The translations under genes were made by a program, and so were the position numbers. Below are positions 7,283 through 14,946 of a DNA stretch of 22,102 bases, one piece after another. Every line of letters starts with the position of its first letter. The stretch's first letter is position 1. The notes beneath the pieces are model-generated. The model was not told where the DNA came from. It searched no databases and was given only the letters and a program-made list of their open reading frames with translations. Source of the stretch: Clostridia bacterium (GTDB taxonomy: Bacteria > Bacillota > Clostridia > Oscillospirales > CAG-272); the NCBI GenBank assembly GCA_900763885.1, contig CAAFLY010000187.1, forward strand, positions 1 through 22,102, given 5' to 3'.

Positions 7283-8920
7283 TCATTTATCGTCTTTTTT
7301 TTGTACGCGCGCGAGGATGTGTTCGAGACTGAGACCGTACTTTTCCGCGATGTCGCGGGCGTAGCTCTTTCCGTCCGGACGTGCGCGCAGGATCTTGAAG
7401 CTGCGGCTGCCCTTGTCGATCGCGGCAACGAGGTTGTCGATCCTCACACCGCCCTTCGGGAGACAGGCCGCGTTGATCTCATCCACACTGGCGGCAAGAT
7501 CGTGCAGGTGCGTCGAGAAGATGCCGCGGCAACGGACCATCGAGAAGCCCTGCAGCACCTCTGAGGCGATGTACGCGCCCTCAAAGGAGCCGGTGGAGGA
7601 CAGCGATTCGTCCAGCAGCACCAGACTGTCCTCGGTGACCTCCTCAAAGATCGTGCCGAGCCGGGAGCATTCCTCGCCGAGCCGCCCTTTATCGATGGTG
7701 TCCTCGCTGCCAGTCGGGAAATGCGTGAAGATCTGATCGCACGGGCTGATGACGCATTCGTCCGCGCATACCGGAAGTCCGAGCTGTGCCATAACGAACG
7801 CGATGCCGACCGCGCAGGTGATGACGGATTTGCCGCCGCGGTTCGGGCCGGTCAGCACGTAGATCATACCCTCGTCGTCGAAGGAGAAATCGTTCGGGAT
7901 CACCGGCGTGTCGAGCTTGCAGGCGACGATGGGATTGCACAGCGCCTTTGCCGTGAATTTTTTCTCTGCCATCGGTGCGATCACAGGAGAGGTGAGATGA
8001 CAGCCTTTATCGCGCAGACGAAGAAGAAGGTCGGTGGCCTTTGTGACAAACTCGATCTCCGGCATCATGCGGATGAGGAAATCGGTGTTTTCCAGCACGT
8101 ACATCTGGATGACCTTTTTCCACGCCCGGATGGAGGAGCGGAACACATCGTTGATCGCTCCGTTGAAGGCGTTGGAGAGTGCCAGCTGCTGATTGTCCGC
8201 CTGTCCCTTGCGAAACGGGATCAGCGGCGCGATGCAGGTCATTTCATCCGATTTGAAGTCGAGCCGAAGCATTTTGTCGAGCAGCTCGCCCGATTTGAAC
8301 GGCTCGTTGTTCATCGAGAGCACACCGGCCTTTTCCGCGCGCAGCTGAGAATCCAGATTTACGCCGATGGTGATCGATTTGATCTCGCGCACCCGGGAGG
8401 TCAGCTCCGACAGCCGTTCGTTCAGATCGCGGTAATATTCACTGGCGGTCAGCACGTTGATCCGCTCGGCAAACCGTTTGAACGCGGTGCTGCGGAAATG
8501 CGGTGCAAGCGGCAGGAGGTTGCTTTTCAGCAGGTCCAGGAGCGAGGTGTACAGCTCTACCTCGGTGATGCTGTATAAATAGGCTTCCGTGGACGCCGCC
8601 GATTCCGCACCCATGCGCCGCAGCTCGGTGATGTCGTTGAGCAGCGGGATCATTTTGGTGAGGATGTGCGAAAGCTCCGGATTGGCGAGCATATCGGCAA
8701 AGGTGCTCTGTCTATATAGGATCACCTCCGGATCTGCTGTATAAAACGAGCCGAAGTCGCAGGTTTTCAGATCCATCAGGTAATAAAGCTCCAGCTGCTC
8801 CGCTGTCTGCATGGATAGACGCGCCAGCTCCTCTCCGCGGGAATGTCTGCGCAGGCTGTCCGCGTCCGGATATAGAAGGCTGATGTCGGAGGTGTCGATC
8901 ACGGTATTTGTTTCTGCCAT
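7283..8920 (-). CDS. MutS-like ATPase lacking the mismatch-recognition region
   Basis: This 545-residue protein has the lever/clamp-like helical region and ATPase domain of MutS proteins. In order: a helical N-terminal half (about 15-320), Walker A TGPNRGGKS (357-365), Walker B LVLLDESLSSTGS (about 433-445) and STHLHDLAASVDEI (469-482). Canonical MutS is over 800 residues and has an N-terminal mismatch-reading domain with an F-x-E motif. That domain is absent, and no C-terminal Smr nuclease like that of MutS2 is seen. The start chosen is the ATG at 8920, preceded by GGAAAGGG, rather than an upstream in-frame ATG at 9001. Function is unknown: a MutS paralogue, not proven mismatch repair. It is 43 bases upstream of lrp and probably cotranscribed with it. 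Confidence 0.88.
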   Translation of the reverse strand: MAETNTVIDTSDISLLYPDADSLRRHSRGEELARLSMQTAEQLELYYLMDLKTCDFGSFYTADPEVILYRQSTFADMLANPELSHILTKMIPLLNDITELRRMGAESAASTEAYLYSITEVELYTSLLDLLKSNLLPLAPHFRSTAFKRFAERINVLTASEYYRDLNERLSELTSRVREIKSITIGVNLDSQLRAEKAGVLSMNNEPFKSGELLDKMLRLDFKSDEMTCIAPLIPFRKGQADNQQLALSNAFNGAINDVFRSSIRAWKKVIQMYVLENTDFLIRMMPEIEFVTKATDLLLRLRDKGCHLTSPVIAPMAEKKFTAKALCNPIVACKLDTPVIPNDFSFDDEGMIYVLTGPNRGGKSVITCAVGIAFVMAQLGLPVCADECVISPCDQIFTHFPTGSEDTIDKGRLGEECSRLGTIFEEVTEDSLVLLDESLSSTGSFEGAYIASEVLQGFSMVRCRGIFSTHLHDLAASVDEINAACLPKGGVRIDNLVAAIDKGSRSFKILRARPDGKSYARDIAEKYGLSLEHILARVQKKDDK

Positions 8921-9010
8921 GGAAAATCCCTTTCCGTATCTTTTTGAGTCTTTTGAAAAAATCTGTCCCCGATTGCCTATCGCATACGGAAACAGGTACA
9001 CACAATCATT

Positions 9011-9070
9011 CCGGAAACGCTCATCCGAGGTCTTTTATGCACGGAAAAACCATATATTCGAGCGTTCCGG
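9011..9070 (-). promoter_or_regulatory. Hairpin in the mutS-like mRNA leader
   Basis: CCGGAAACGCTC (9011-9022) is complementary to GAGCGTTCCGG (9060-9070) except for one extra A, giving an arm of about 11 pairs with a 37-base loop. It lies within the transcript predicted from the promoter at 9112-9140. Whether it regulates anything is unknown. Confidence 0.4.
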
Positions 9071-9111
9071 CGCAAAAAAACAGTATATTCAGCGTATCCT
9101 TATACAGGTAC

Positions 9112-9140
9112 ATTATATCATAGGAAGCCGGATAGAACAA
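9112..9140 (-). promoter_or_regulatory. Extended -10 promoter for the mutS-like/lrp/aminotransferase operon
   Basis: On the minus strand, TTGTTC (9140-9135), a 17-base spacer, then TATAAT (9117-9112). The -10 box is preceded by TGA, forming an extended TGN-TATAAT. The -35 is weak, but the extended -10 compensates. Confidence 0.72.
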
Positions 9141-9212
9141 GAGGGTTCGGACAAAAATTTACATTTTCACATAGGTATGCCCCGCTGCGCTCGATTTTTC
9201 GCGGAGATACTC

Positions 9213-9241
9213 TTGACAAGCGGCGGATTTTGTTGTATTAT
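9213..9241 (+). promoter_or_regulatory. Sigma-A promoter for the uxaC operon
   Basis: TTGACA (9213-9218), a 17-base spacer, then TATTAT (9236-9241). It points toward uxaC, whose ATG is at 9321. Confidence 0.82.
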
Positions 9242-9320
9242 GGTATCATGCGTAAGTGTCGCCGTGTTTCGTACAGTCTGCTCGCGGCGCACCAAACCAC
9301 CATACGAAAGGATGCACACA

Positions 9321-10745
9321 ATGAAAACATTCATGGGTAAAAACTTTCTTCTGACAACAGAGACGGCAAAGATTCTCTACCACACCTATGCCGAGATCCT
9401 GCCGATCATCGATTACCACTGCCATGTGCCGCCGAAGGACATCGCGGAGGACAAGCAGTACGCGAATCTGACAGAGCTGTGGCTCGGCGGTGACCATTAC
9501 AAATGGAGAGCCATCCGCAGCGCCGGCATCGACGAGAAATACATCACCGGAGACGCGTCCGATTACGAGAAATTCCGCGCGTACGCGTCCGTCATGCCCT
9601 CCCTCATCGGCAACCCCCTTTATCATTGGACGCATCTGGAGCTGAGACGCTTTTTCGACTGCGATCTCATCTTGGGGCCTGACACCTGCGACGAGATCTG
9701 GGAGCTGACCTGCGCCAAGCTCGCCTCTCCCGATATGTCCGTGCGCAATCTCATCAAAAAGAGCCATGTCGACATCCTCTGCACCACGGACGATCCGGCG
9801 GATTCACTCGAATATCATAAGCGTCTCGCGGAGGACGACACCTTCCAGACCGCCGTATATCCCGCGTTCCGTCCGGACAAGTGCTTCAACATCAACAAGC
9901 CCGGTCTGCACGCGTACTATGATACGCTCGGCGCTGCTGCCGGTGTGGAGATCCGCGACGTCGCCAGCCTGCAGGAAGCGCTGAAGAACCGCATCGAATA
10001 TTTCGCGTCCCTCGGCTGCCGTACCGCGGATCACGGGCTGGATGAATATCCGATGTTCGTTGCCCCGAATCCCCACGCCGTGGAGCTTGCCATGAAGACC
10101 GCGCTCGAAAGTGACGGTGCGGATGTGACGCCGGAGATGCTGTGCGTCTTTAAGACCGGCATGCTTCAGTTCCTTGCCGCTGAATATGCGCGCCGCGGCT
10201 GGGTCATGCAGTTCCATATGGGCGTATATCGGAACGCCAACACGAATATGTACAAGCGTCTCGGACCGGACACCGGCTTTGACACCATCGGTACCAACGA
10301 CGTCTCCGCCATCATCGCGCTGCTCGACAGCATGGAATCGGGCGCCGGACTGCCGCGCACCATCCTGTACTCCATCGATCCCACGCAGAATGCCGCCATC
10401 GGCTCCATGATCGGCTGCTTCCAGACCTCCGGCGATGGTTTCCCGAAGGTGATGCAGGGCTCGGCATGGTGGTTCAACGATACCATCGACGGTATGCGCG
10501 CCCAGATGAAGCAGCTTGCGGGTCTGTCCGTATTCGGCAAATTCCTCGGAATGCTCACCGACTCCCGCAGCTTCACGTCCTATCCGCGCCACGAGTATTT
10601 CCGCCGGATCCTGTGCGGCATGATCGGTGAATGGGTCGAGGAGGGACTGTATCCCGACGACTGGGAAACGCTCGCACAGCTTGTCTGCGACATCTGCTAC
10701 AACAACACGAAGAATTTCTTCGGCTTCCGGATCGTGGAAAAATAA
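9321..10745 (+). CDS. uxaC: Uronate isomerase (glucuronate isomerase)
   Basis: This 474-residue protein has the usual UxaC length. It belongs to the amidohydrolase superfamily and interconverts D-glucuronate with D-fructuronate and D-galacturonate with D-tagaturonate. The metal-binding motif DYHCH (31-35, in IIDYHCHVPPKDIA) is typical. Other recognisable blocks are YHWTHLELRRFF, the FRPDKCFNIN segment, WVMQFHMGVYRNANT and the C-terminal TDSRSFTSYPRHEYFRRILC. Two in-frame starts exist at 9312 and 9321. The second was chosen because AAAGG then lies about nine bases upstream. The next genes, a MATE exporter and a GH20-like protein, follow on the same strand. The sugar acid may come from plant pectin or host glycosaminoglycans, which is an inference. 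Confidence 0.96.
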   Translation: MKTFMGKNFLLTTETAKILYHTYAEILPIIDYHCHVPPKDIAEDKQYANLTELWLGGDHYKWRAIRSAGIDEKYITGDASDYEKFRAYASVMPSLIGNPLYHWTHLELRRFFDCDLILGPDTCDEIWELTCAKLASPDMSVRNLIKKSHVDILCTTDDPADSLEYHKRLAEDDTFQTAVYPAFRPDKCFNINKPGLHAYYDTLGAAAGVEIRDVASLQEALKNRIEYFASLGCRTADHGLDEYPMFVAPNPHAVELAMKTALESDGADVTPEMLCVFKTGMLQFLAAEYARRGWVMQFHMGVYRNANTNMYKRLGPDTGFDTIGTNDVSAIIALLDSMESGAGLPRTILYSIDPTQNAAIGSMIGCFQTSGDGFPKVMQGSAWWFNDTIDGMRAQMKQLAGLSVFGKFLGMLTDSRSFTSYPRHEYFRRILCGMIGEWVEEGLYPDDWETLAQLVCDICYNNTKNFFGFRIVEK

Positions 10746-10794
10746 AAAAAACACGCCTGTCCCGGATTTATCAAAACAGCAAGGAAACACACCA

Positions 10795-12222
10795 ATGAAC
10801 TTTCGCAAAAAATACATCGGGGATAAGGCGTTCTACTCCGCACTGATCGCTCTGGCTATCCCGCTCATCATCCAGCAGGGCATTACGAATTTTGTGTCCC
10901 TGCTCGACAATCTCATGGTCGGCAGACTGGGTACGATCTCCCTGAACAGCGTCTCCATCATGAACCAGCTCATCTTCGTCTACAACCTGACCATCTTCGG
11001 CGGACTGTCCGGCGCATCCATCTTCGGCGCGCAGTTCTACGGCACCGGCGACTGGAAGGGTATGCGCGACACGCTTCGCTTCCGGCTGCTTTTCGGCGCG
11101 GCGGTCTCCGTCATAGCCATCGTGATCCTCAATTTCTGGGGAGACGCGCTGGCGATGCTCTTTATGAAAAGCGAGGTGAACGATCCCGCCGACATCGCGT
11201 TGACCGTGGAGCATGGCATGGCGTATCTGCGGATCGCCGTCTGGGGGCTGGTGCCGTTTATGGTGGTGCAGGTCTATTCCGGGCTTTTACGTGAAATGGG
11301 AGAGACCGTCGCGCCGATGATCGCCTCCGTGATCGCCATCCTCACAAACCTCGTTCTCAACTACATCCTCATCTACGGCAAACTCGGAATGCCCGCGATG
11401 GGCGTTGCCGGTGCCGCGCTTGCGACCGTGATCGCGCGTTTTCTCGAGATGGCGTACATCATGTGGATCACGCACCGCGGACACAGCCGGTTCCGCTTCA
11501 TCGAGGGCGCGTACAAAAGCATGCGTGTGCCGCTGGAGCTGGTGCGGCGGATCATCATCACCGGTACGCCTCTTATGCTCAATGAGCTGCTCTGGGCCCT
11601 CGGCACCACGTTTGTAAATACCAACTATTCCTCGCGCGGCCTGACCGTCGTCGCCGCTATGAACATCGCGGTTACGGCATGGAACCTCTTCTGCGTCATC
11701 ATGTTCGCGATGGGCTCCGTGGTGTCGATCATGGTCGGACAGCGGCTCGGCGCGGGAGACATCGAGGGTGCGAAGGACGTTGACCGCAAGATCATTTTTG
11801 CGAATCTCATGCTGCATATCGCGATCGGACTGCTCCTTGTCCTGACGGCGGAGCTGATCCCGATGCTCTATAAAACGGAGCCGGAGGTGCGTTCCCTGGC
11901 GGCGGATTTTCTGCGGATCATGGGGCTCGTCATGCCCATCTCCGCGTTCGTCCACGTTGCGTATTTCACGATCCGCTCCGGCGGCAAAACGGTGATCACC
12001 TTCTTCTTTGACTCCGTGTATACGTGGATCGTGACCGCGTCGCTGTCTCTCGTTCTGTGCCGCTATACGACGCTCGACGTACGCACTGTATTCTTCATCG
12101 TGCAGTTCTCCGACATCATCAAGCTCATCATATCGATTCCCATGCTGCGCTCCGGCTTCTGGGCGAACAACCTGGTCGCGGACGAGGCGGCGCGGGACAA
12201 AGCAAATCCGTCAATCGGATAA
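10795..12222 (+). CDS. MATE family efflux transporter
   Basis: This 475-residue membrane protein has about twelve hydrophobic segments in two homologous halves, as in MATE/NorM exporters that use a Na+ or H+ gradient. Early signature blocks are PLIIQQGITNFVSLLDNLMVGRLGT (about 24-48), with the MVGR motif, and the loop GAQFYGTGDWKGMR (about 78-91). The second half repeats the pattern with IITGTPLMLNELLWALG (about 256-272) and IMVGQRLGAGD. AAGGAAAC lies about six bases before the ATG at 10795. A longer reading frame extends upstream into uxaC and was rejected. The cargo is unknown: drugs, metabolites or sugar-derived compounds are all possible. It is 49 bases after uxaC and 16 before the GH20-like gene, so it is probably cotranscribed. 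Confidence 0.93.
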   Translation: MNFRKKYIGDKAFYSALIALAIPLIIQQGITNFVSLLDNLMVGRLGTISLNSVSIMNQLIFVYNLTIFGGLSGASIFGAQFYGTGDWKGMRDTLRFRLLFGAAVSVIAIVILNFWGDALAMLFMKSEVNDPADIALTVEHGMAYLRIAVWGLVPFMVVQVYSGLLREMGETVAPMIASVIAILTNLVLNYILIYGKLGMPAMGVAGAALATVIARFLEMAYIMWITHRGHSRFRFIEGAYKSMRVPLELVRRIIITGTPLMLNELLWALGTTFVNTNYSSRGLTVVAAMNIAVTAWNLFCVIMFAMGSVVSIMVGQRLGAGDIEGAKDVDRKIIFANLMLHIAIGLLLVLTAELIPMLYKTEPEVRSLAADFLRIMGLVMPISAFVHVAYFTIRSGGKTVITFFFDSVYTWIVTASLSLVLCRYTTLDVRTVFFIVQFSDIIKLIISIPMLRSGFWANNLVADEAARDKANPSIG

Positions 12223-12238
12223 AAGAAAGGCAAAAATT

Positions 12239-13273
12239 ATGGCATTCTCTGACTACCCCTGGAAATCAAAAGCACTGAATATATTCGCACCGCATCCGGA
12301 TGAGGTGGATCGGTTCTGCGCGTTTATCGAGAACGAGCTGGTGCCGGACGGCATCGACACCATCATGATGATCGTGCGGTACAACTACGCGTTCACCTCC
12401 CATCCCGAATGCCGCGGCGACTACCCGCTCTCCAAAGCCGACTGTCAGAAGATGGTCGAGACCTGCCGCAGGCATGGCATCCGTCTCGTACCGAACATGA
12501 ACCTGCTTGGACATCAGACAGTGCAGGATCATAAGGAAGCGGACGGACTGCTGCGCGCGCATCCGGAATTTTCGGAAACACCCACATGCGAGGAGCCGGA
12601 ATACTGCTATTCCCTCTGCCCGAACGCGCCCGGACTGTACGAGATTGTCACGGATCTCATGGACGAGCTCATCGACGCCTTCGAACCGGAATGGTTCCAT
12701 ATGGGCGGCGATGAGGTATTCTATATCGGACAGTGCGAGCGGTGCAAGGATCATGACAAGGGAGAACTGTTCGCGAATTGGTACAACCGACTGGCGGCGC
12801 ATCTCAAGGAAAAGGGGATCACGCCGATGCTGTGGGGCGACCGTCTTTTGAACAGCAGAGAATGTGGGCATGGTCCGTGGGATGCCAGCCAAAACGGCAC
12901 GGATACCGCGATCCGGACACTCGATCGTTCGATCATCATCACGGACTGGCACTACCACAACTGGCCGCGCTTTCCGTCGGTGGAGATTTTCGCCAAAGCC
13001 GGGTTCAAGATCTACCTCTGCCCGTTCAATGTAGCGGAAAACGCAAAGCTCTTCCTCGATTACGCGAAGGAACACGACGGCGGCAACATTCTCGGTGTGA
13101 TGGAAACGACCTGGACGCCGCTCAAGTGGTTCATGGACGGTATGGAGGGCAAGGAGCTGGAAGATCTGAAGTGGTATAAGGATGCCACGCCGGAAATTGT
13201 CCGCTGCTACGATTGGCTCTTTCGACCGGAGGAATTTGCAAAGCTGCCGCCCCTGCCGAAGGACGACGAATAA
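12239..13273 (+). CDS. Single-domain GH20-like (beta-N-acetylhexosaminidase family) protein
   Basis: This 344-residue protein matches the TIM-barrel catalytic domain of glycoside hydrolase family 20. The signature block is EWFHMGGDEVFYIG (about 151-164), where Asp158-Glu159 are the expected substrate-polarising acid and acid/base pair. A segment GIRLVPNMNLLGHQ (80-93) precedes it, and ITDWHYHNWPRFPS forms the late Trp-containing strand. There is no signal peptide and no N-terminal GH20b domain. It would therefore act in the cytoplasm on imported N-acetylhexosamine oligosaccharides, although activity needs proof. AAAGG lies about nine bases before the ATG. The gene ends the uxaC-MATE-GH20 unit. 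Two other glycosidase genes lie downstream (14947-16920 and 19644-21107). Confidence 0.85.
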   Translation: MAFSDYPWKSKALNIFAPHPDEVDRFCAFIENELVPDGIDTIMMIVRYNYAFTSHPECRGDYPLSKADCQKMVETCRRHGIRLVPNMNLLGHQTVQDHKEADGLLRAHPEFSETPTCEEPEYCYSLCPNAPGLYEIVTDLMDELIDAFEPEWFHMGGDEVFYIGQCERCKDHDKGELFANWYNRLAAHLKEKGITPMLWGDRLLNSRECGHGPWDASQNGTDTAIRTLDRSIIITDWHYHNWPRFPSVEIFAKAGFKIYLCPFNVAENAKLFLDYAKEHDGGNILGVMETTWTPLKWFMDGMEGKELEDLKWYKDATPEIVRCYDWLFRPEEFAKLPPLPKDDE

Positions 13274-13319
13274 TCCCTAAGGAGCGCATACGGCAATTCC
13301 GAAAGCAACAGCGCGTTTC

Positions 13320-13348
13320 TTGACAGGCTCTTTCCGCCGTGTTATACT
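13320..13348 (+). promoter_or_regulatory. Sigma-A promoter for the XRE/zinc-ribbon gene
   Basis: TTGACA (13320-13325), a 17-base spacer, then TATACT (13343-13348). Transcription would start near 13355, about 43 bases before the ATG at 13398. Confidence 0.88.
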
Positions 13349-13397
13349 ATAGTAGATGAAAACGCACGAAAACATGCGTAAAAGGAGGAAGTACAGT

Positions 13398-13841
13398 ATG
13401 GAAACATGGGAGATCATCCAGAATCTGCGTGAGAAGCACGGCATGACACAGGACACACTCGCACAAAAGCTGTTCGTGACCCGGCAGGCGGTCAGTCGCT
13501 GGGAAACGGGCAAAACGATCCCGGATACGGAAACGCTGAAACGGCTGTCGATGCTCTTTGACGTGTCGATCAACACTCTGCTGGGCGCGCCGCGAAAATG
13601 TATCTGTCAATGCTGCGGTATGCCGTTGGAGGACGAGTCGATGAGCCGGGAGCCGGATGGTTCGTTCAACGAGGACTACTGCAAATGGTGCTACGCGGAC
13701 GGCAGGTTCCTCTATGACGATATGGATTCGCTGCTTTCGTTTCTTGTCGGACATCTGGCAAACGATCATTTTCCACCGGAGGCAGCGCGTGCGTTTTTTG
13801 CTGACCTGCTCCCGAAGCTAGCGTACTGGCAGAACAAATGA
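13398..13841 (+). CDS. XRE family regulator with C-terminal zinc ribbon
   Basis: This 147-residue protein begins with a Cro/CI-type helix-turn-helix: IQNLREKHGMTQDTLAQKLFVTRQAVSRWETGKTIPDTETLKRLSMLFDVSINTLLG (about 7-63). It contains the classic VSRWE recognition segment. A cysteine-rich zinc ribbon follows, with Cys70-x2-Cys73 (CQCCGM) and Cys95-x2-Cys98 (CKWC). This corresponds to the putative zinc ribbon family often fused to XRE domains in Firmicutes. The ATG at 13398 was chosen over one at 13356 because a perfect AGGAGG sits nine bases before it. It has its own promoter and may be a stand-alone regulator. Its targets are unknown. Confidence 0.9.
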   Translation: METWEIIQNLREKHGMTQDTLAQKLFVTRQAVSRWETGKTIPDTETLKRLSMLFDVSINTLLGAPRKCICQCCGMPLEDESMSREPDGSFNEDYCKWCYADGRFLYDDMDSLLSFLVGHLANDHFPPEAARAFFADLLPKLAYWQNK

Positions 13842-13846
13842 ATACG

Positions 13847-13890
13847 AAAGATCCCGCATCCTGCCGCTTTTGGTATGATGCGGGATCTTT
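13847..13890 (+). terminator. Long hairpin after the XRE gene (terminator-like, no U-tract)
   Basis: A perfect 14-pair stem, AAAGATCCCGCATC (13847-13860) with GATGCGGGATCTTT (13877-13890), surrounds a 16-base loop just after the stop codon. Only TTT precedes GGCG on the plus strand, so it is a weak or partial terminator, or an mRNA-stability element. Confidence 0.55.
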
Positions 13891-13984
13891 GGCGAAAACC
13901 GGGGTGTCTCACGGATCCTGTATCCGGCTTTGTCCGGTATGACAGCTCCACATCCGGTGCATACTGCCGTATGGAGGTGATTTT

Positions 13985-14800
13985 ATGCGATTGCTGCGCG
14001 GCTGTACTACGGTATTGACCGCCCTTTGCCTGCTTGTTCCCGTGTCCGCCGGTTCGGATACCGCTGTCGTGCCGATTTTGATGTACCACCATTTTACGCT
14101 TGATCCCACGTGCGCAAACGGAAACTGCATCACCGCCGACGCCCTTGAGGAGCAGCTTGCCGCCCTTTCCCGTGCCGGATACCACGGTGTGACGGTGGCG
14201 GACTGTATCGGTTTTGTGGATTCCGGCACGCCTCTGCCCGACAAGCCGATCCTGCTCACCGCGGACGACGGCTATCGGAGCGTGCTCGATATCGCACTGC
14301 CCATGATGGATCGGTACGGCTTTCCACTGTCCGCCGCCGTCATCGGAAGTCACATCGACGCGGACACGGACGGAATCCCGCACTTTACCATAGACGAGGC
14401 GGAAAACGATCCCCATGGCGCCCGATTGGAGCTGACCTCGCACACCTACGCGCTGCACGATCCGGACGGACGCGGTGTGACGGCGGATATAGCGTCTCTT
14501 CCCGGCGACATTTCCCGTATGCGTGGGCTGGACGGAGCGGAAAACACACAGATCGGCCGCGTGTTTGTGTATCCGTTCGGCAAATGGACGGCGGAGAGTG
14601 AAACGGTCCTGCGCGCAGCCGGATACCGCGCCACACTTGCAATCCTGTCCGGAAAAAACCGCGTCGCCGTACTGCGGATCGGGGATGCGGAATCACTGTA
14701 CCATATGCCGCGCATCGCCGTGGACGGATCAACCGGCGGCGCGGAGCTGATAAGGATTCTCGAGAGGGAGTGCGAAAAGGCGGCTGTGGATCGGGGATAG
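13985..14800 (+). CDS. Secreted polysaccharide deacetylase (CE4/NodB family)
   Basis: This 271-residue protein begins with a Sec signal peptide (MRLLRGCTTVLTALCLLVPVSAG, cleavage near 22-23). The mature part is a CE4 deacetylase that removes acetyl groups from N-acetylglucosamine in peptidoglycan, chitin-like or exopolysaccharide substrates. It starts with VPILMYHHF (29-37), then the catalytic Asp motif LTADDGYRS (91-99, where Phe of the usual TFDDG is Ala), the metal-binding His pair in LTSHTYALHD (His153 and His158) and YPFGKW (196-201). GGAGGTGATTTT is directly before the ATG. No promoter could be identified upstream. It lies between the XRE gene and the glycosidase, which has its own promoter. 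Confidence 0.9.
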   Translation: MRLLRGCTTVLTALCLLVPVSAGSDTAVVPILMYHHFTLDPTCANGNCITADALEEQLAALSRAGYHGVTVADCIGFVDSGTPLPDKPILLTADDGYRSVLDIALPMMDRYGFPLSAAVIGSHIDADTDGIPHFTIDEAENDPHGARLELTSHTYALHDPDGRGVTADIASLPGDISRMRGLDGAENTQIGRVFVYPFGKWTAESETVLRAAGYRATLAILSGKNRVAVLRIGDAESLYHMPRIAVDGSTGGAELIRILERECEKAAVDRG

Positions 14801-14843
14801 AGAGGCGCAGGCCAAAAATCCCGGCATGCGGGCGAGAATTTTG

Positions 14844-14872
14844 TTGCATTTCGCGCGTGTTCATGGTATACT
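14844..14872 (+). promoter_or_regulatory. Sigma-A promoter for the glycosidase/lyxose isomerase unit
   Basis: TTGCAT (14844-14849), a 17-base spacer, then TATACT (14867-14872). The -10 lies in the 13-base palindrome GGTATACTATACC (14865-14877). Confidence 0.85.
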
Positions 14873-14880
14873 ATACCCAA

Positions 14881-14901
14881 ATTGCACGGTAATCCTGCAA
14901 T
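14881..14901 (+). promoter_or_regulatory. Possible operator or leader hairpin downstream of the start site
   Basis: ATTGCA (14881-14886) is repeated inverted as TGCAAT (14896-14901), with a nine-base spacer, just downstream of the predicted transcription start near 14879. A repressor-binding site is plausible, and the arms may instead form a small hairpin in the mRNA leader. No matching regulator gene is identified. Confidence 0.3.
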
Positions 14902-14946
14902 ATCGTGCTGTCAGCGTATGTTCTTAACGACAGAAAGGGCAACATC

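Larger units (their letters stand above)
8921..9320. other. Divergent intergenic region between mutS-like and uxaC (400 bases, no gene)
   Basis: No credible coding sequence lies here. The region holds a minus promoter for the mutS-like gene (9112-9140), a plus promoter for uxaC (9213-9241) and a leader hairpin (9011-9070). The mutS-like leader of about 185 bases is long, while the uxaC leader is about 70 bases. Confidence 0.75.

Noticed and set aside
7240..7428. N-terminal extension of the Lrp-like protein
   Set aside because: It would overlap the end of the MutS-like gene and has low-complexity composition. The ATG at 7239 gives the standard family N-terminus.
7721..8578. 285-residue open frame on the plus strand opposite the MutS-like gene
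   Set aside because: It is antisense to a gene with Walker motifs and has no independent evidence.
8811..9320. N-terminal extension of uronate isomerase to 8811
   Set aside because: It would run through the promoter region and oppose the mutS-like gene start. UxaC family length and the ribosome binding site support the start at 9321.
9804..10817. 337-residue open frame on the minus strand opposite uxaC
   Set aside because: It is a shadow of a confidently identified enzyme gene, with His/Arg/Val-rich antisense composition.
14821..14843. Possible terminator after the deacetylase gene
   Set aside because: Only a four-pair stem (CCCG with CGGG) is seen and the T-run after it is short, so no terminator is called.
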